From Rhyacophila brunnea (lineage: Eukaryota; Arthropoda; Insecta; Trichoptera; Rhyacophilidae), in NCBI GenBank assembly GCA_022495005.1, contig JAGYXB010000196.1:1674001-1738000 (forward strand): DNA of 64,000 nt, in the 5' to 3' direction. Within the stretch, counting starts at the first letter, position 1, and the number at the start of each line of letters is the position of its first letter. Positions 21,851 through 33,185 of this stretch are shown here, piece by piece. The translations under genes and the position numbers were made by a program. Under the pieces are notes generated by a model. It searched no databases and was not told the DNA's origin. It was given only the letters and a program-made list of their open reading frames with translations.

Positions 21851-23066
21851 TGAACACCGTCAAAAAATACGATTAAAATGGTGAGCATGGACGAGAATGG
21901 TAAAGATGGACAATACACAAATTGATTGAAAAAGTAATAATTTAGGTATGTACCATTTACGCAGTGAACTGGATTTGAAACCAGATCCTATTGATGTATA
22001 GAAATCAACGTTACTAACCAGCAGCATTGTGAGGATCAGTTCTTTATGGAATGAAACAGGTCTTCAAATAATCTATTTTGTAATAATCCTATGTGCAAGT
22101 ACATACTTTTATTTAAAAAAAAATATATTATAGTATGCGAATATCCACCTATAATTAATTATTGTGCTTAGTCGAAAATGATAGTTTATTCTTGTTAAGT
22201 GAAATATTGCAAACAATGTTAGAACAATATTTTGTATATATATTAATGTTTCATTACGTGTGTACTTTGCATTATGTAACAGAATAAATACTTATATAAA
22301 TTTACAATTAAATAAATATATTACGGAAATTGTGTTATCATCGAGATTTGTAAACGTTTCATTAAAATTATTTCATGAGATGACAAGTGTATGACACTTA
22401 CTAACGCATACAATGTTTTTAAATGAAATATGTTAACTAATCTGTCAGGTGTTTAATATTCAATTTTTGAATCGTTTATATAAATAAATATTATGTTAAT
22501 CAATGACAACAATTTATAATTGATTTTGTTCATTGGTATTTTTAACAAGTTTAATATTATATTATGTAATACGTAAACATATTTTTGATAATTGATGCAG
22601 CATGTACATAATTATGATTATGTACACTACTTCTTCACCCGATGCCGTATGTTAATTGGTGACCTAATTTCCATTGAAACCTTTTCTTTAATACTTTGGA
22701 CGCTGAAGACGCACCTGGCGCGTAATGACCAGGCGGCCGATCGATGTAATTAACGTGAATTTTAAGGTTGTAATTAAAAAAATATTCTCTAGTCAGCAGC
22801 GAATGAGTTAAACGCCTTGTAAATTGAGTCACTTACGATAGTTACGTAGCTAAAGGAATCTCTTTTTTCCACTCTATTGTCATCTAACGTTACCTGTATT
22901 ATAATTGAAAGTAAATTATATTTTCCCATTGCTTTAGACACAATTTATACAAAATCATGATAATGGTTATATACAATACCCTAAATTAATTAATATGATA
23001 ATAACCACCATAATCATACACCATATTCGAAATACTTAGCGACTACTACATTATATTATAATTGAG
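21851..23066. other. Gene-free interval with one GC-rich patch
   Basis: Mostly AT-rich. At 22690-22760, GACGCTGAAGACGCACCTGG...GGCGGCCGATCGATG is GC-richer and open on the minus strand (PPGHYAPGASSASK), but no splice pair could be fixed. Confidence 0.4.
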
Positions 23067-23069
23067 TAT

Positions 23070-23265
23070 AAATGCACACGATAGCTGAGCGGTTCTGGCG
23101 AAAAAATCAGATGTTATTTTTCAATGCATGTTCGGACCCACAGTATGGACCTAATTCGTTGGGTGGCTAACATTTCTCGTAAAAAAAAAACAAAAATCTG
23201 TCAGTACAACCTCCACCCTGTGGACGCCGTATTATGCTCTTCATCTCTTAAGATCAGACAAGATT
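23070..23265 (+). repeat. tRNA-derived SINE-A, copy 6 (diverged)
   Basis: ACGATAGCTGAGCGG represents the A box; the B-box region is deleted. The body shows AGTATGGACCTAATTCGTTG, ACATTTCTCGTAAAA and TCAGTACAACCTCCACCCTG, ending AAGATCAGACAAG. Confidence 0.7.
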
Positions 23266-23361
23266 TAAAAAATTTAAAAAAAAATGTATTTAAAATTAAT
23301 ATTGTACAGTGTAGGTAATCATTTTGTTTATTTTTTTCAGGAAAAAATTCATAATATTATT

Positions 23362-23580
23362 GACAGAAACTGTATGCGGTTTAGAACCGTGTACCATACT
23401 AAACTAATGATTTCTGTTGATGAAAATATATTTTCACCATGTTTCTAAGTGTAAGTGTATGGTATATAAACGAATACAATCAGATGCTTATAATAAACCT
23501 TGTGGAAATATATTTCAATGAACGGAAATCATATGTTTAGTATGATGGTACACGGTTCTAAACCGCATACGGATTCAATC
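23362..23580. mobile_element. Foldback MITE, family G, copy 1
   Basis: The arms GTATGCGGTTTAGAACCGTG + TACCAT...ACTAAAC and their complement GTTTAGTATGATGGTACACG + GTTCTAAACCGCATAC pair over about 45 bp, continuing loosely through AAATATATTTTCA. The outer edges are approximate. Copy 2 is at 30704-30906. Confidence 0.75.
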
Positions 23581-23773
23581 TATCTATGGTACCTATGGTC
23601 TGACGTGTTTAAATTCGTGCTGCGTGAATTATGTCAACGCGCCGACAAACTCGAAACCTATTTTTTAAGTTCATTTTTGTTCAAATAAATAATAAAATAA
23701 GTAACGAATTTTAAGATAAATTGAAACTAAAAATATAACACTATTATATATAAGACATTGTAGACTTTTCTTT

Positions 23774-23994
23774 GACCATGTCCGATCCTAATAATATCAT
23801 ATGGGCCTCCACAGGATGGAGGTTTGTATTTACAGATATTTTTTTACGAGAAATGGCTCAACCTATTAGATCCATACTCTGACTCATACACCAATTGAAA
23901 AACAATATGTATACCTGCCAGACCCAGAATTAGAATCTGGGATCCACGACGCTATAGTTCGACGCTTAAGCCGCGCAGTCATCATGGGTGTTGT
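23774..23994 (-). repeat. tRNA-derived SINE-A, copy 7 (minus)
   Basis: Runs from GACCATGTCCGATCCTAATA to GCTTAAGCCGCGCAGTCATC. The internal TCAACCTATTAGATCCATAC and CCAGACCCAGAATTAGAATC blocks are present. The B box is damaged. Confidence 0.85.
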
Positions 23995-23997
23995 AGT

Positions 23998-24085
23998 CTT
24001 AGTTCAATGGAAACAAATAAGTTTGACTGACAAAGTTTTATATCGGATTTTAACAGCCTACCTCCACCCCTCGCCGCTGTGATAC
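23998..24085 (-). repeat. Family C repeat, copy 3
   Basis: GTTCAATGGAAACAAATAAG ... TAACAGCCTACCTCCACCCC, directly abutting the SINE on its left. Confidence 0.6.
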
Positions 24086-24295
24086 CCATATTTTAGGTTG
24101 CCTTCAAAAACAAGCCATAACCGGCGTTCGGTGTAAGCTGCAGTATTGTAGGTTTTATTTCTTTATGTACAAATTAGTTTTTTAATCTTTTTATTGTGTC
24201 AATTATCAATTATTAATGGGGAAAATGCATTGTATTATTAGTTTAAATAAAACGAAAATTTTATCGTACTGATTCCACTTTTATTAAATATCCGA

Positions 24296-24530
24296 CCATA
24301 TCCGATCCTAATATGATCATATGGGTTTCCACAGAGTAGAGGTTTGTATTCACATATTTTGTTTTTTACGAGAAATGGATGTCAGCCACTTGCTCAACCT
24401 ATTAGGTCCATACCCTGACTCACACACAAATTGAAAAACAATATGTCTACTTTCAAGACCCAGGATTCGAACCTGGGACCCACGGCGTGATAGTCCAACG
24501 CTTAAGCCGCGCGGCCACCGTGGGTGTTAC
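24296..24530 (-). repeat. tRNA-derived SINE-A, copy 8 (minus, well preserved)
   Basis: Complete from ACCATATCCGATCCTAATAT through GGATTCGAACCTGGGACC to GCTTAAGCCGCGCGGCCACC. The promoter region is close to consensus, so this is among the younger copies. Confidence 0.9.
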
Positions 24531-24885
24531 GCTACTACACGTTGTTTAGCTACTACAGACATTAAATCACTATTGCCGTTTGGATAGTCGTATTTTTTCG
24601 AACAGTAACGTCCCTAAGTAAAGTATCCCCTAGAATGCTGTCCCTTTCATTTATAGTTACAAATTGTCTGTCAATGCCTACTTTATTATTTTTCAGCTAT
24701 CTTACAGACAAATACACGAAAAATCTTTAAATTTACGTAAGTACACACCATCTACTGATAATTAGAATAATTCCAAGGAACATACTCTCCAACATTGATG
24801 GTTTAACGTTCGTACACACATACTTACACTGATATACAATACACATCAAAATGGTATATATTGGGTGTATTAAATATCAGTTCAA

Positions 24886-24955
24886 TGAAAACAAATACAA
24901 AGTGTACACTATGTATGTAGGATCTTAGCAGCCTACCTCCACCCTTCGCCACTAA
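24886..24955 (-). repeat. Family C repeat, copy 4 (short)
   Basis: AGTTCAATGAAAACAAATAC, AAGTGTACACTATGTATG and TAGCAGCCTACCTCCACCC. Confidence 0.6.
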
Positions 24956-24959
24956 GGTA

Positions 24960-25439
24960 TCAGTAAGTATAACATTATATTGTTATGTTATTGGTTTGAC
25001 ATAATACGATGAAGCACTGCTATTATATAACAAAAGTTCAATAGAAGTTAATAACATAAGATTTTCGAATATGAATAAATGAATCTTTAATACGTTTTTT
25101 TATTGACTCAGTATTAATAATACTGACACAGCACACATAACGAGATCATATTATTATAAATTATTATCAGATTCAAACATTGATTCGTTTAATTTCGTTA
25201 TTGCCTACCTGTGATCGATTTCACTTGCCATTGTTAAAGACGCATTTAAATGAATTACGGGCGCTGCAAATTTCTAATGCCCGCCCCTGTTTAATTTTAT
25301 AATTTAAATCAGTTTTTATATAATATGTGTAACATGATAATATATTATTAAAATAAATCATTTGTTAATGTTATATTTAAATAACAATTATACTTGTAAG
25401 CGAAAATGGGATAGAAAGTATTCTTGTCTAACGATTAAA
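24960..25439. other. Gene-free AT-rich interval
   Basis: No exon or known repeat was recognised. Confidence 0.5.
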
Positions 25440-25895
25440 TGACAGTATGGTATGTTTGTTGTTTATTGTCAATTGGATTGGATAAATACACCCATGGTCA
25501 TCACATAATGAAACGGGCCCTCAGGCTAGAATCTTTGGCAGGCCCCCTACCTACCGCTAAGGTTAAAGGCAGTGTGAAACACTACATTAACGTTTTTAAA
25601 ATTGTGGTTTAGTTCAAATTAAGGATACTTATACAGTGAATTATTGGCGTTTTTTAATACATATATTTTAATAATAGAGCTGTCGAGTATTGACACATAA
25701 TAATCAGAAAATATATTACACAATTATACAATTAAAAAATTTCATGGCCATGAAGTATAATAGCGCCGCAGGCGACTTTTTTTTCCTTATAAAGCTACTT
25801 TATAATGTGTGTTTTTCTCACTTATCTGGTCAATCCGATACGCTGGGCCCCCAGGCTAGAGCCCTGTCAGTCCCCCCCTTGTGGGGGCCATGAAT
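25440..25895 (+). repeat. Family D repeat cluster
   Basis: GGGCCCTCAGGCTAGAATCT + TTGGCAGG...ACCGCTAAGGTTAAAGGC (25518-25575) and a shorter GGGCCCCCAGGCTAGAGCCC (about 25845) are two versions of one block, with AATAGCGCCGCAGGC (25757) between them. Both motifs occur together again at 36690-37075. The class is unknown. Confidence 0.5.
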
Positions 25896-25926
25896 ACACC
25901 AATATACAACAAGCTATAAATACTAG

Positions 25927-26110
25927 TGGTCAAGGGTGGAGGTAGGTTGTTAAGATCCGCCATAAATAGTGCACACTAAACTTTGTCAGTCAAACGTATT
26001 TTTTTCCATTGAAATAAGACTACAATTTAAACATGGTATTGGTTAGTTTTTAAAATTCAATTATACCCTGCCTAAACCTTTGGGCTATAAATACCACCAA
26101 ATTGTGCACA
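25927..26110 (+). repeat. Family C repeat, copy 5
   Basis: GGTGGAGGTAGGTTGTTAAG, GTGCACACTAAACTTTGTCA, then GGTTAGTTTTTAAAATTC and ACCCTGCCTAAACC, collinear with the complement of 2990-3225. Confidence 0.6.
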
Positions 26111-26214
26111 CTTTTTTAGCCTTCGCTACTGATAAATACCATCTGTCAGTATATTTGTGGAAATTAGTAAAAAAACTCAATTAAACATACCGTCATACAG
26201 TGGTACTCAAGGGG

Positions 26215-26325
26215 CATTAATGTGTTCGTGGCAGCAAAAAATTATAGACTGAGAAGAGGGTAAGTAACTAAAGGAGACCTTCAATCAGCAGTGGAGCGAC
26301 TCAGGCTAACGTTAATAAAGACATA
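26215..26325 (+). pseudogene. RTE-like retrotransposon 3' remnant
   Basis: Translated pieces give KGDLQSAVERLRLT or, in the alternate frame, ETFNQQWSDSG, matching the final EEAF-x-QQW-x-DSG-type residues of the element seen at 10655-10903. Very short and broken. Confidence 0.4.
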
Positions 26326-26778
26326 ATGCAATTGATTTAATTGGATAAACAGCTAGCGATCAATTTTTGGTAAAAAAGATGTTGTTAAATGTGCAGATTC
26401 CCCGTACTACGTATTTGCCCTCGTATTAGGCATAATGCACTGTTTTTTTTATCACGAAGCTCTTGGCTCGATACCCGGTAAGATCACAATATACATTATT
26501 TATTAAACATACATAATTTCGAAATATCTCCATTAGAAAAATCACAAAATATAATATTGTAAGTAAATAATTAGTTGGAGGAAAAAAACAAAGTTTTTTG
26601 AAATATTTAACAAGTGAATGTGCATTAAGACTACACTTTTGAAAATTTCTGATGCTGACTAGTAATTAAGGTGAGTATTATTGGTACCTTGATTCAAACC
26701 ACAAAGGCCAGTCACCAATACTAGCGAAATTTATAAAACGCTTGAGTTGCATGCTATTAATTAATTTCTCGTAATTAG
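26326..26778. other. Gene-free AT-rich interval
   Basis: No exon or known repeat was recognised. Confidence 0.5.
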
Positions 26779-26852
26779 GTCGGGTGCAGGTTGCGAAATT
26801 GATAAAGCACATTGTCGGAATCCGATTGATCCAGGTTCGAGTCCTGTCTGAC
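26779..26852 (+). repeat. tRNA-like sequence (tRNA pseudogene or solo SINE head)
   Basis: A consensus B box GGTTCGAGTCC at 26834-26844 lies in a T-arm with four of five stem pairs. A D-arm-like TGCGAAATTGATAAAGCA precedes it. The anticodon arm (TCGGAATCCGA) does not form a proper 7-base loop, and the acceptor stem cannot be completed without using T-stem bases. It is not a functional tRNA. Confidence 0.5.
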
Positions 26853-26854
26853 AT

Positions 26855-27830
26855 CGTATTTTATATTTACTAGTAGACGTAAAATCTATGTATTTTTTTT
26901 AATTTACTGGCATAAAAGGACATAAAGGCATTTACTGGCATAAGCCATAAAAGGATGCTTGGTTTGTTAGAGCTTTGTGATCGAATTATATTCAAATAAT
27001 TTTGGAGCTTAGAAAATTTTGTCAAGGAATGCTTCTTTCGTTTGATAAAAAATCGAATTGCCCAGAATAAATGAATTATATGACCGCTTGTAAAATGTAG
27101 TTGCCTATGCTCCACCCAATAATAATACGTATTAAAAATATTAAACTAGATACAGGATTATTGTCCTTGTCAAATTGTCTTTTTTAAACAATGTGTCAAA
27201 TTGATTTTTATTTATATAGGTGTCTAATTCTCAAATTTATTAATAAAATGAAAGGTGCATTCACAAATTTCCACGGTCACCTTCGAAGGTATTGTGCATG
27301 ATTCATCTATTGTGGACAAGCTTTTGATATTGAAAAAATGACAGGTAAAACAAACAGCTTTAATATGCAAATACAGCCATGATATCGGCCATGAAAATAT
27401 TTAATAAAAAATGATAATACCTATATATATCTTCAAATGATTCATAAATCTGAATTGTTTTTGGAGCTTACAATTATTATTATTGATTATAAAGTGTCAA
27501 TATCAATTTAGCTCAGAAAATATAAGGCGCTTATTTCAAAAAGTAGATAAGTCCACATATATGTAGTAAAAATATTACAAAAATACGTAAATATTATACG
27601 TGTAATGATCTATAACCACCAAAACCCGACATAAGCACACGAAAGAATCGTTTAAACTTTAAACACTGAATTGTGATTAATTAAAGTCATACAAATAAAT
27701 ATTGATAGGTATTTTCAATGTAATTTTAATGTATTGCAATGAAGGTTTTATTATAAGCTAATAAAATAATCAAATTGTTATTAATTTTGAAATACAAGAT
27801 AATGGAGAAAAAGAACATAGGTTAAAACTA
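26855..27830. other. Gene-free AT-rich interval
   Basis: No supported exon; the minus-strand frame at 26870-27115 has no domain. Confidence 0.5.
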
Positions 27831-28090
27831 AGTAACACAAAAATAATGAAAGTGGGTTACCTTCTGGGCATAATAGTTGTGAAAAGGTGAAGTATCCCAT
27901 ATTTCTTCACACTCGAGAAATAAGGGATAAACTTACTTATCCACGCGTAAAAATATACATATATTATTTCCAAAATTTATATCTGTTTCATAATATGCAT
28001 TAACGTTTGTTACGTAAACGAAGCACGCATTCAATGTTAGTAATATTTGAGGACATTCGGAGGATTTTGCGTTTCTTGCGTTTAATAGCA
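27830..28090. repeat. Family E repeat, copy 2
   Basis: GTGGGTTACCTTCTGGGC ... ACGTAAACGAAGCACGCATT + CAATGTTAGTAAT ... TTGCGTTTCTTGCGTTT, collinear with 5710-5910 but lacking the inverted segment. Confidence 0.55.
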
Positions 28091-28149
28091 TGACAAATTA
28101 AATCATAAACCAAAACTGCCAGAAAATTATTGATCTACGCCAAATAGAG

Positions 28150-28455
28150 ATTGCAATACCGGTATCCCAGCATTTTTCGATACCGAAATACGTGTTTTAA
28201 AAATCAGACAATACCGATATATTCGGTATTGAAAGTGGAAACAAAATGTATTAATAATTAACATAAAAGGCTTAAAGGGACTGTAATTTTTTGTCGGGCT
28301 ACGTGATGTCTGGTTTACTTCCGTGACCCTTTATCGTCCTTGGTGACCAGCAATGACACGTCATGCTATAAATTATTAATAATTTAAAGATTTTTTTACA
28401 TAAGTATATCAATTATTTTATGAATACCGGTATTAATACCGCTAATTGACTTTTT
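28150..28455. mobile_element. hAT-type MITE, family F, truncated copy
   Basis: GATTGCAATACCGGTATCCC, TTTTAAAAATCAGACAATAC, CGGGCTACGTGATGTCTGGT + TTACTTCCGTG match the complete element at 57467-57820. The right terminus is lost where family A sequence begins. Confidence 0.65.
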
Positions 28456-28477
28456 CATTTTTACAACGTTTCTTTTA

Positions 28478-28908
28478 GGTCGTATTCTTATTTGTCCGGT
28501 GGTTGTTTGTCCGGTATAAATCTTGCAATCGATTTTTAACTAACTTCCCGACTAGACATTTGAAACTTTTAGAATATATCAGAACACGATGCCAATGCAT
28601 TTTTTTAATACTCTTAGCCATCTTAAAGTGGAATTGAATTCATTTTTAGTTAATTCTGTTTTGTATGAAAAGTTATTTCGATACCATTATTGGTTGCTAG
28701 GGGTCCTAGTAACTAGATTATTAAATAAATAATATATACGTGCGTTACTATGGAAATCAATATGAAATGACATTTCATTATTCAGTATTTCTATTAAGTA
28801 CAAATTTTTTTGATCGTTTAAGCTAGAAAAGTCAAGTTTATAATATGATTCAACAGAAAATTTAAAAATGTTGTATATAAAAAGTTCTTTTTATCTTGTA
28901 ATTATTAT
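28478..28908 (-). repeat. Family A TIR repeat, copy 3 (minus)
   Basis: CGTATTCTTATTTGTCCGGT ... GACTAGACATTTGAAACTTT ... GGTTGCTAGGGGTCCTAG ... AAAAAGTTCTTTTTATCTTG. Confidence 0.8.
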
Positions 28909-28909
28909 C

Positions 28910-29260
28910 TTATTAGGATGTCTTGCGGTTAAAATCAACCGTTTATGCTTGAAAAATTTGAATAGTGGACTTATCGGTTTTTAACATGGACCTCTAATAT
29001 ATTATTATATGAACGTTTTAAATAAATCGTTATAGAGGTCATAAATAAAGCTTAACTGTGTAATCATATGCATTTTATGAGAGAATTATTCAAACTCTCC
29101 GACAATAATGTGGTGTTGTTAGTAGTCAAAATCATTTGACATGAGCATTGTTGAGGTGGAATTAATTTCAGATTATTGAATGTAATTCAAATAATATAAA
29201 TTGTGATATTATTATCATTTTCGGAAAAATAAATTAGTTTTATGAGTGGGGTAATGTCGT
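28910..29260. other. Gene-free AT-rich interval
   Basis: No exon or known repeat was recognised. Confidence 0.5.
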
Positions 29261-29269
29261 AGGTTAAAG

Positions 29270-30186
29270 CAGCGCTTCCCAACTGTTGTGTCGGGATACA
29301 ACAGTGTAAACATCGATTATGCAGTTTATTTTTATCGTGTCCAGAAATTTATACGTATGCATTTTACCGTATCACAATTCATTATGAACTGTTGTACTGA
29401 AAATATAATAATAATAGCTTCACAGTATTGAGATGAAATTCATTTTATATAAAAGTCGCTGTAATAAAAGAAATAAGTAGTTTTTTTTTCTCAATGCTAT
29501 ACGGTCATTTTTTTCCAGTAAGAGAGTGTGAACTATGGTACGGTGAAATTTAATACGTACATTTAGATGTTACCTTTTTTGTGTCTATTAAAACATAAGG
29601 GTCAACTTGACGTCGTGTGATTCATTGTATTTGACGTAATCGTTCATGTTAAATAAAAAGGCTTAATTTTTTTGACCATGAATAATTAATTAATTATGAG
29701 TGGCTCTTTCAAGCATCGATCTTGGCACAAAACGTCGCCTTTACTTAAACTCAGTCGGTTTTAAATTATAATAAAATTGGTGATTAATTTGTACTGTTTT
29801 AAAATAACCGATTTTGTCGATCCAGGTTTGGTTTTTCGGAATCTCCAAGCTCTAACTATAGAGAGATATTATACATGACACTTAAAAATGATAAATGTTA
29901 AGATTCATAAAAACGATTCTTATCGATCAGTACACAACTTTTGCCAATAAGAAGATCAATTGAATTTTCATCCAAAGTCAGTAGTAGGTAATATTATCTT
30001 ATATGTGGTATTGTATAAGTAACTATAATAATTTTAGATATGTATCAACTATGTACTTATAATGAAAAATCTAAAAAAAAATGTGTCTCGTTTTTTTTCA
30101 GTTAACATTTATGGAAATATGTGTGCTGCTAACATTTTTATATTGTCAATATTGTGCTGCAATTCAAAGAAGGTTGAGAAGCACTA
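29270..30186. mobile_element. Nonautonomous hAT-type element with near-perfect TSD
   Basis: The left end CAGCGCTTCCCAACTGTTGT and the right end (complement of TAGTGCTTCTCAACCTTCTT) are inverted. The flanks GGTTAAAG (29262-29269) and GCTTAAAG (30187-30194) are an 8-bp duplication with one mismatch. The interior has no transposase. The block CCGTATCACAATTCATTATG + AACTGT recurs diverged near 34818, marking a second relic. Confidence 0.7.
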
Positions 30187-30194
30187 GCTTAAAG

Positions 30195-30700
30195 TACGTC
30201 ATATCTTATTTTAGCAACTATTTCGAAGCGAAAAAAAAACACATTATTTTTGTTATTATATTTCTTGGAAATGATTTAAATTATGCGTTGTTTTTAACAA
30301 GTCTTTTACAGTACCTAGGTACACATAATAATAGTTATATATAAAATAAATATTCAATTAAGTATGTATTTTGTATGGTATATAATATGTAATAATGTTT
30401 TTAGATTATTCTGAAATATTACCTAATAGAATTAGAGGGTAGACAACGTACGTAGGTGGACAACTACACTATTAGTAAATAAGATTGTTATTTTTATTTG
30501 TCTGGCGGAAATCGTATTTCTAAATAAAAGTCATTTGTCAAAATTTATCGAATAAAAATTATGCAAACTGATATCAGGCTCTATATAGTCTGAATGTCAG
30601 GGTTAATCTTCCATTGTTCAATAATAAAACAAAATAATTGGCACCTATAAGTTATAACCACTACAGATTTCAAAGATGCTTATAATAATGTCAGAAGATC
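30195..30700. other. Gene-free AT-rich interval
   Basis: No exon or known repeat was recognised. Confidence 0.5.
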
Positions 30701-30703
30701 TTA

Positions 30704-30906
30704 TCCATGGACTGAAACCGTATGCGGCTTATGATTTTTGTTCATGAAAATATATTTTCACTAAATTTGTAAGTGTAAGTGTATGGTATAAACGGATACG
30801 ATCAGATGCTTTTAATATACTTTTTTGAAAATATATTTCCATGAATAGAAAAGATAAGCTTAGTATGGCACACGGTTCGAAACCGTATACGCTTTCAGTC
30901 CATGGA
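30704..30906. mobile_element. Foldback MITE, family G, copy 2
   Basis: Ends TCCATGGACTGAAACCGTAT and the complement of TCCATGGACTGAAAGCGTAT. The left arm has lost the GAACCGTGTACCAT segment still present on the right, so the fold is asymmetric. Confidence 0.8.
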
Positions 30907-31415
30907 TGGCCCATAGGTATGGGGTTATTAAATTTGACTGTTTATGGTTTGATATGAAAATACGTAATAAGATGTAAATACACACGTGAAATACAAGTCC
31001 AAAAAAAACATTTACATTAAAAAGTGTTGAATATTCAATATAAATCATTTAAAATTATTATTCACTCATATAATCCGCACTCGATAAGCAAATGGTGGCG
31101 TCATTCATGGATTTCGGGTTCTAATTCTGTCTGGAAAATTTACAATATGCTGTTTTTAAATACCTGTATTTGAACCCATGGTATCGATCTAAAACGTTAA
31201 GTAAGTTACTAGTATCAATTTTTCGTTAAATAAATCTCTTCGTGAGACGGCCAAGATTCACATCGGATTGTGAAATAAATCGTATTTGTATAAAACATGT
31301 AGAAAAAAAGCTTAGCATTTTATATTTGCCATATATATAGTTTTCAGGAGATTAGGATAATATGGACTGATACTTTTAATAGATTTAATACTCATTAAAT
31401 AACAATCATCAAACG
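30907..31415. other. Gene-free AT-rich interval
   Basis: No exon or known repeat was recognised. Confidence 0.5.
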
Positions 31416-31420
31416 GCCCC

Positions 31421-31590
31421 ACGATGACCGAGCGGCTTAAGCGTCGGATTATAATGTCTTGGGTCTCGCAAATACAAATATTATTATTTTTTTAATATGT
31501 GTTTGGAGTCAGAGTATAGACCAAATAGGTTGAACAAGTGGCCAACATCCAATTCTTGTAAAAAAAAATGTCAGGAACGAACGTGGTAAA
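31421..31590 (+). repeat. tRNA-derived SINE-A, copy 9 (diverged subtype)
   Basis: CACGATGACCGAGCGGCTTA has the canonical GAGCGG A-box core. The B box is deleted. The body stops after CATCCAATTCTTGTAAAA and a poly-A, then GTCAGGAACGAAC, like the copy at 21677. Confidence 0.75.
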
Positions 31591-31854
31591 CGTGGTAAAG
31601 TAATGTACTCATTAAATATATATATATGTATAACGATCAGTACAGGTTTCGTTCGTATTAATAGGTATTTTTCAACTGATATATTAAATTATGTAGAATA
31701 ATTATTATCAATTGTGTTTTATTTTAATTGTCTTGCATATTTTACACGCTTTATATTTTTTCTTTTACCAGTTTTTTCTGGAAATAGTAATTATTTATTA
31801 TATTTTTTAAATAAAATTTTATTAAATTGCATCTATGTATTTTTTTTTAATCGT

Positions 31855-32070
31855 CTCCGATTTTAAGAAAATTGTATTACGGAGTTTTACATCGTGGAGG
31901 TTTTCATTTTCACAATAAATGGATGTTAGCCACTAAATGCTCAATCTATTATGTCCTTACACTGGTTCCAAACACACATTGAAAAATAAGATATGAATTT
32001 TTGAGGATTTGAACCTTGGTTCCACGACATTATACGTTAGCCACGATGTTAGCCGCTCGGTAATCGCGGT
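31855..32070 (-). repeat. tRNA-derived SINE-A, copy 10 (minus, old)
   Basis: CATCGTGGAGGTTTTCATTT, ATGGATGTTAGCCACTAAAT, GGATTTGAACCTTGG and TAGCCGCTCGGTAATCG follow the SINE in complement with many substitutions. Confidence 0.7.
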
Positions 32071-32283
32071 TGTAAGTGTAAAATATACAGTAGGTAAGGA
32101 ATAATTAATAATTGGTCATAAAACTGAAAGAAACCCCTAGTAGATAATACATAAAAGTTACAATGTTTGACTTATTGTATCGACTTAATTACTGCAGTCA
32201 TTTTGTTTAATTAATTTAAGTAGGATGAAAAAAATGTGCTTTTACAGTTAAAAACATTCATTAAGAAAACATTATATTCCAGA

Positions 32284-32310
32284 TTATTTTAAATAAAAAA
32301 AATATCTTAC
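32284..32310 (-). other. Start of intron 1 of the chitinase-like gene
   Basis: GTAAGATATTTTTTTTATTT follows codon 87 of the exon. The GTAAG donor and immediate T-richness indicate an intron; the in-frame VRYFFYLK read-through before the stop is therefore not protein. Confidence 0.75.
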
Positions 32311-32571
32311 ATTTTCTTTGCCTGCCGTCCTCAGCAATATCTTCAGCTTCGGTCTCTTTTCAATCAGTTTCTTGGAGATTTCAGCCAGTTCGTTTCCCCT
32401 GGCCTTCCCAGTGTACACCAGATGCGTACAGCTGCACGGGTCCACATCGTCGACGGCCGTCCGCCCTTCGTAATAGCACACCAATTTAGTCGTACCCTGG
32501 AGTACGTTGGGGCACTTCGAAGCCGCCAGCGACAAACACCCCAGGATAAGTAAACTTCTCATCTCCCACAT
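32311..32571 (-). CDS. First coding exon of a chitinase-like (GH18-type) secreted protein
   Basis: 87 codons ending exactly at AAAGAAAAT|GTAAGA, a strong phase-0 donor. Residues 1-18 (MWEMRSLLILGCLSLAAS) form a signal peptide; Met4 is an equally good start. The mature part begins near KCPN. KLVCYYEGRT at 29-38 fits the first beta strand of GH18 chitinases, VDPCSCTHLVY at 43-53 fits the conserved 'DP-x-x-CTH-x-x-Y' strand, and KRPKLKILLRTAGKEN at 72-87 fits the 'P-x-LK-x-L-x-s-x-GG' strand. Here YTGKA replaces the usual YAFA, and RTAG replaces SIGG. The catalytic DxxDxDxE motif would lie in later exons and is not seen, so enzyme activity cannot be judged; a noncatalytic chitinase-like protein is possible. 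The exon is clearly GC-richer than its surroundings, and the rest of the gene should lie at lower coordinates on this strand. I found no second GH18 exon between here and the window start. Confidence 0.75.
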
Positions 32572-33180
32572 CGCGACAAAAACTGACTATATTTTTTTTA
32601 CCAATAAATAAAATTAACGAAAAATCCAGTCTATTTAAAAACAACGCTCATTTTTGGCACGTGAAATAATAATAATGTTTTTTTGCCCCACTATTTTTTT
32701 AAAAAGTTTTTTTTTTATAAAGATATTTTTGACGTTTTAAAAGCTGAATTTGCTTTATTTCTTAATATATTGATAGTAAATATCAAGAGTTTTTAGTTTA
32801 GAGAAACTTTTATTTTTATTGTTTTTGGTCCTAGTTATGTCCTCGCGTCTCGACCGCATGCGCACATCTGAAGTGTTTGGGTATGGTCCTGCAATCAACA
32901 GGCGTTAGTCACTCCATTCCATTCCCTACCCCAAGATGCGTGGTCTTGTTTGGCGCTAGGTGATCTTAATTCGAGGTAGTGGCGGGGATGACTTAAGAGA
33001 GGTATGCCTCAATGCTGCAATGTGACGACATTGACTATTACGGGGGAGTGTAAATTGGCGGGCCGCGGGCGTACCGCGACTCAATTAAAAAATGCCAGAA
33101 TATTTTCACAATGCTCAATTACATACATGAATGCGGAAACAGCATTCTATTAATTTGTATATGATACAATTATCAAACTT
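32572..33180. other. Upstream region of the chitinase-like exon, with a GC-rich island
   Basis: Immediately upstream is AT-rich 5' sequence. At 32835-33085 a GC-rich island (GTCTCGACCGCATGCGCACA, GGGGATGACTTAAGAGAGG, GCGGGCCGCGGGCGTACCGC) stands out. It could be promoter-proximal DNA of the minus-strand gene or a fragment of an element; no open frame persists through it. Confidence 0.4.
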
Positions 33181-33185
33181 GTACA

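Noticed and set aside
22635..22832. GC-richer minus-strand segment reading PPGHYAPGASSASK
   Set aside because: No acceptor/donor pair gives a clean exon; could be chance.
26779..26852. Possible functional tRNA
   Set aside because: Anticodon arm and acceptor stem do not form properly despite a perfect B box.
30081..30344. 87-codon plus-strand frame
   Set aside because: Crosses the right end of the hAT-type element at 30186, so it cannot be an ancestral gene.
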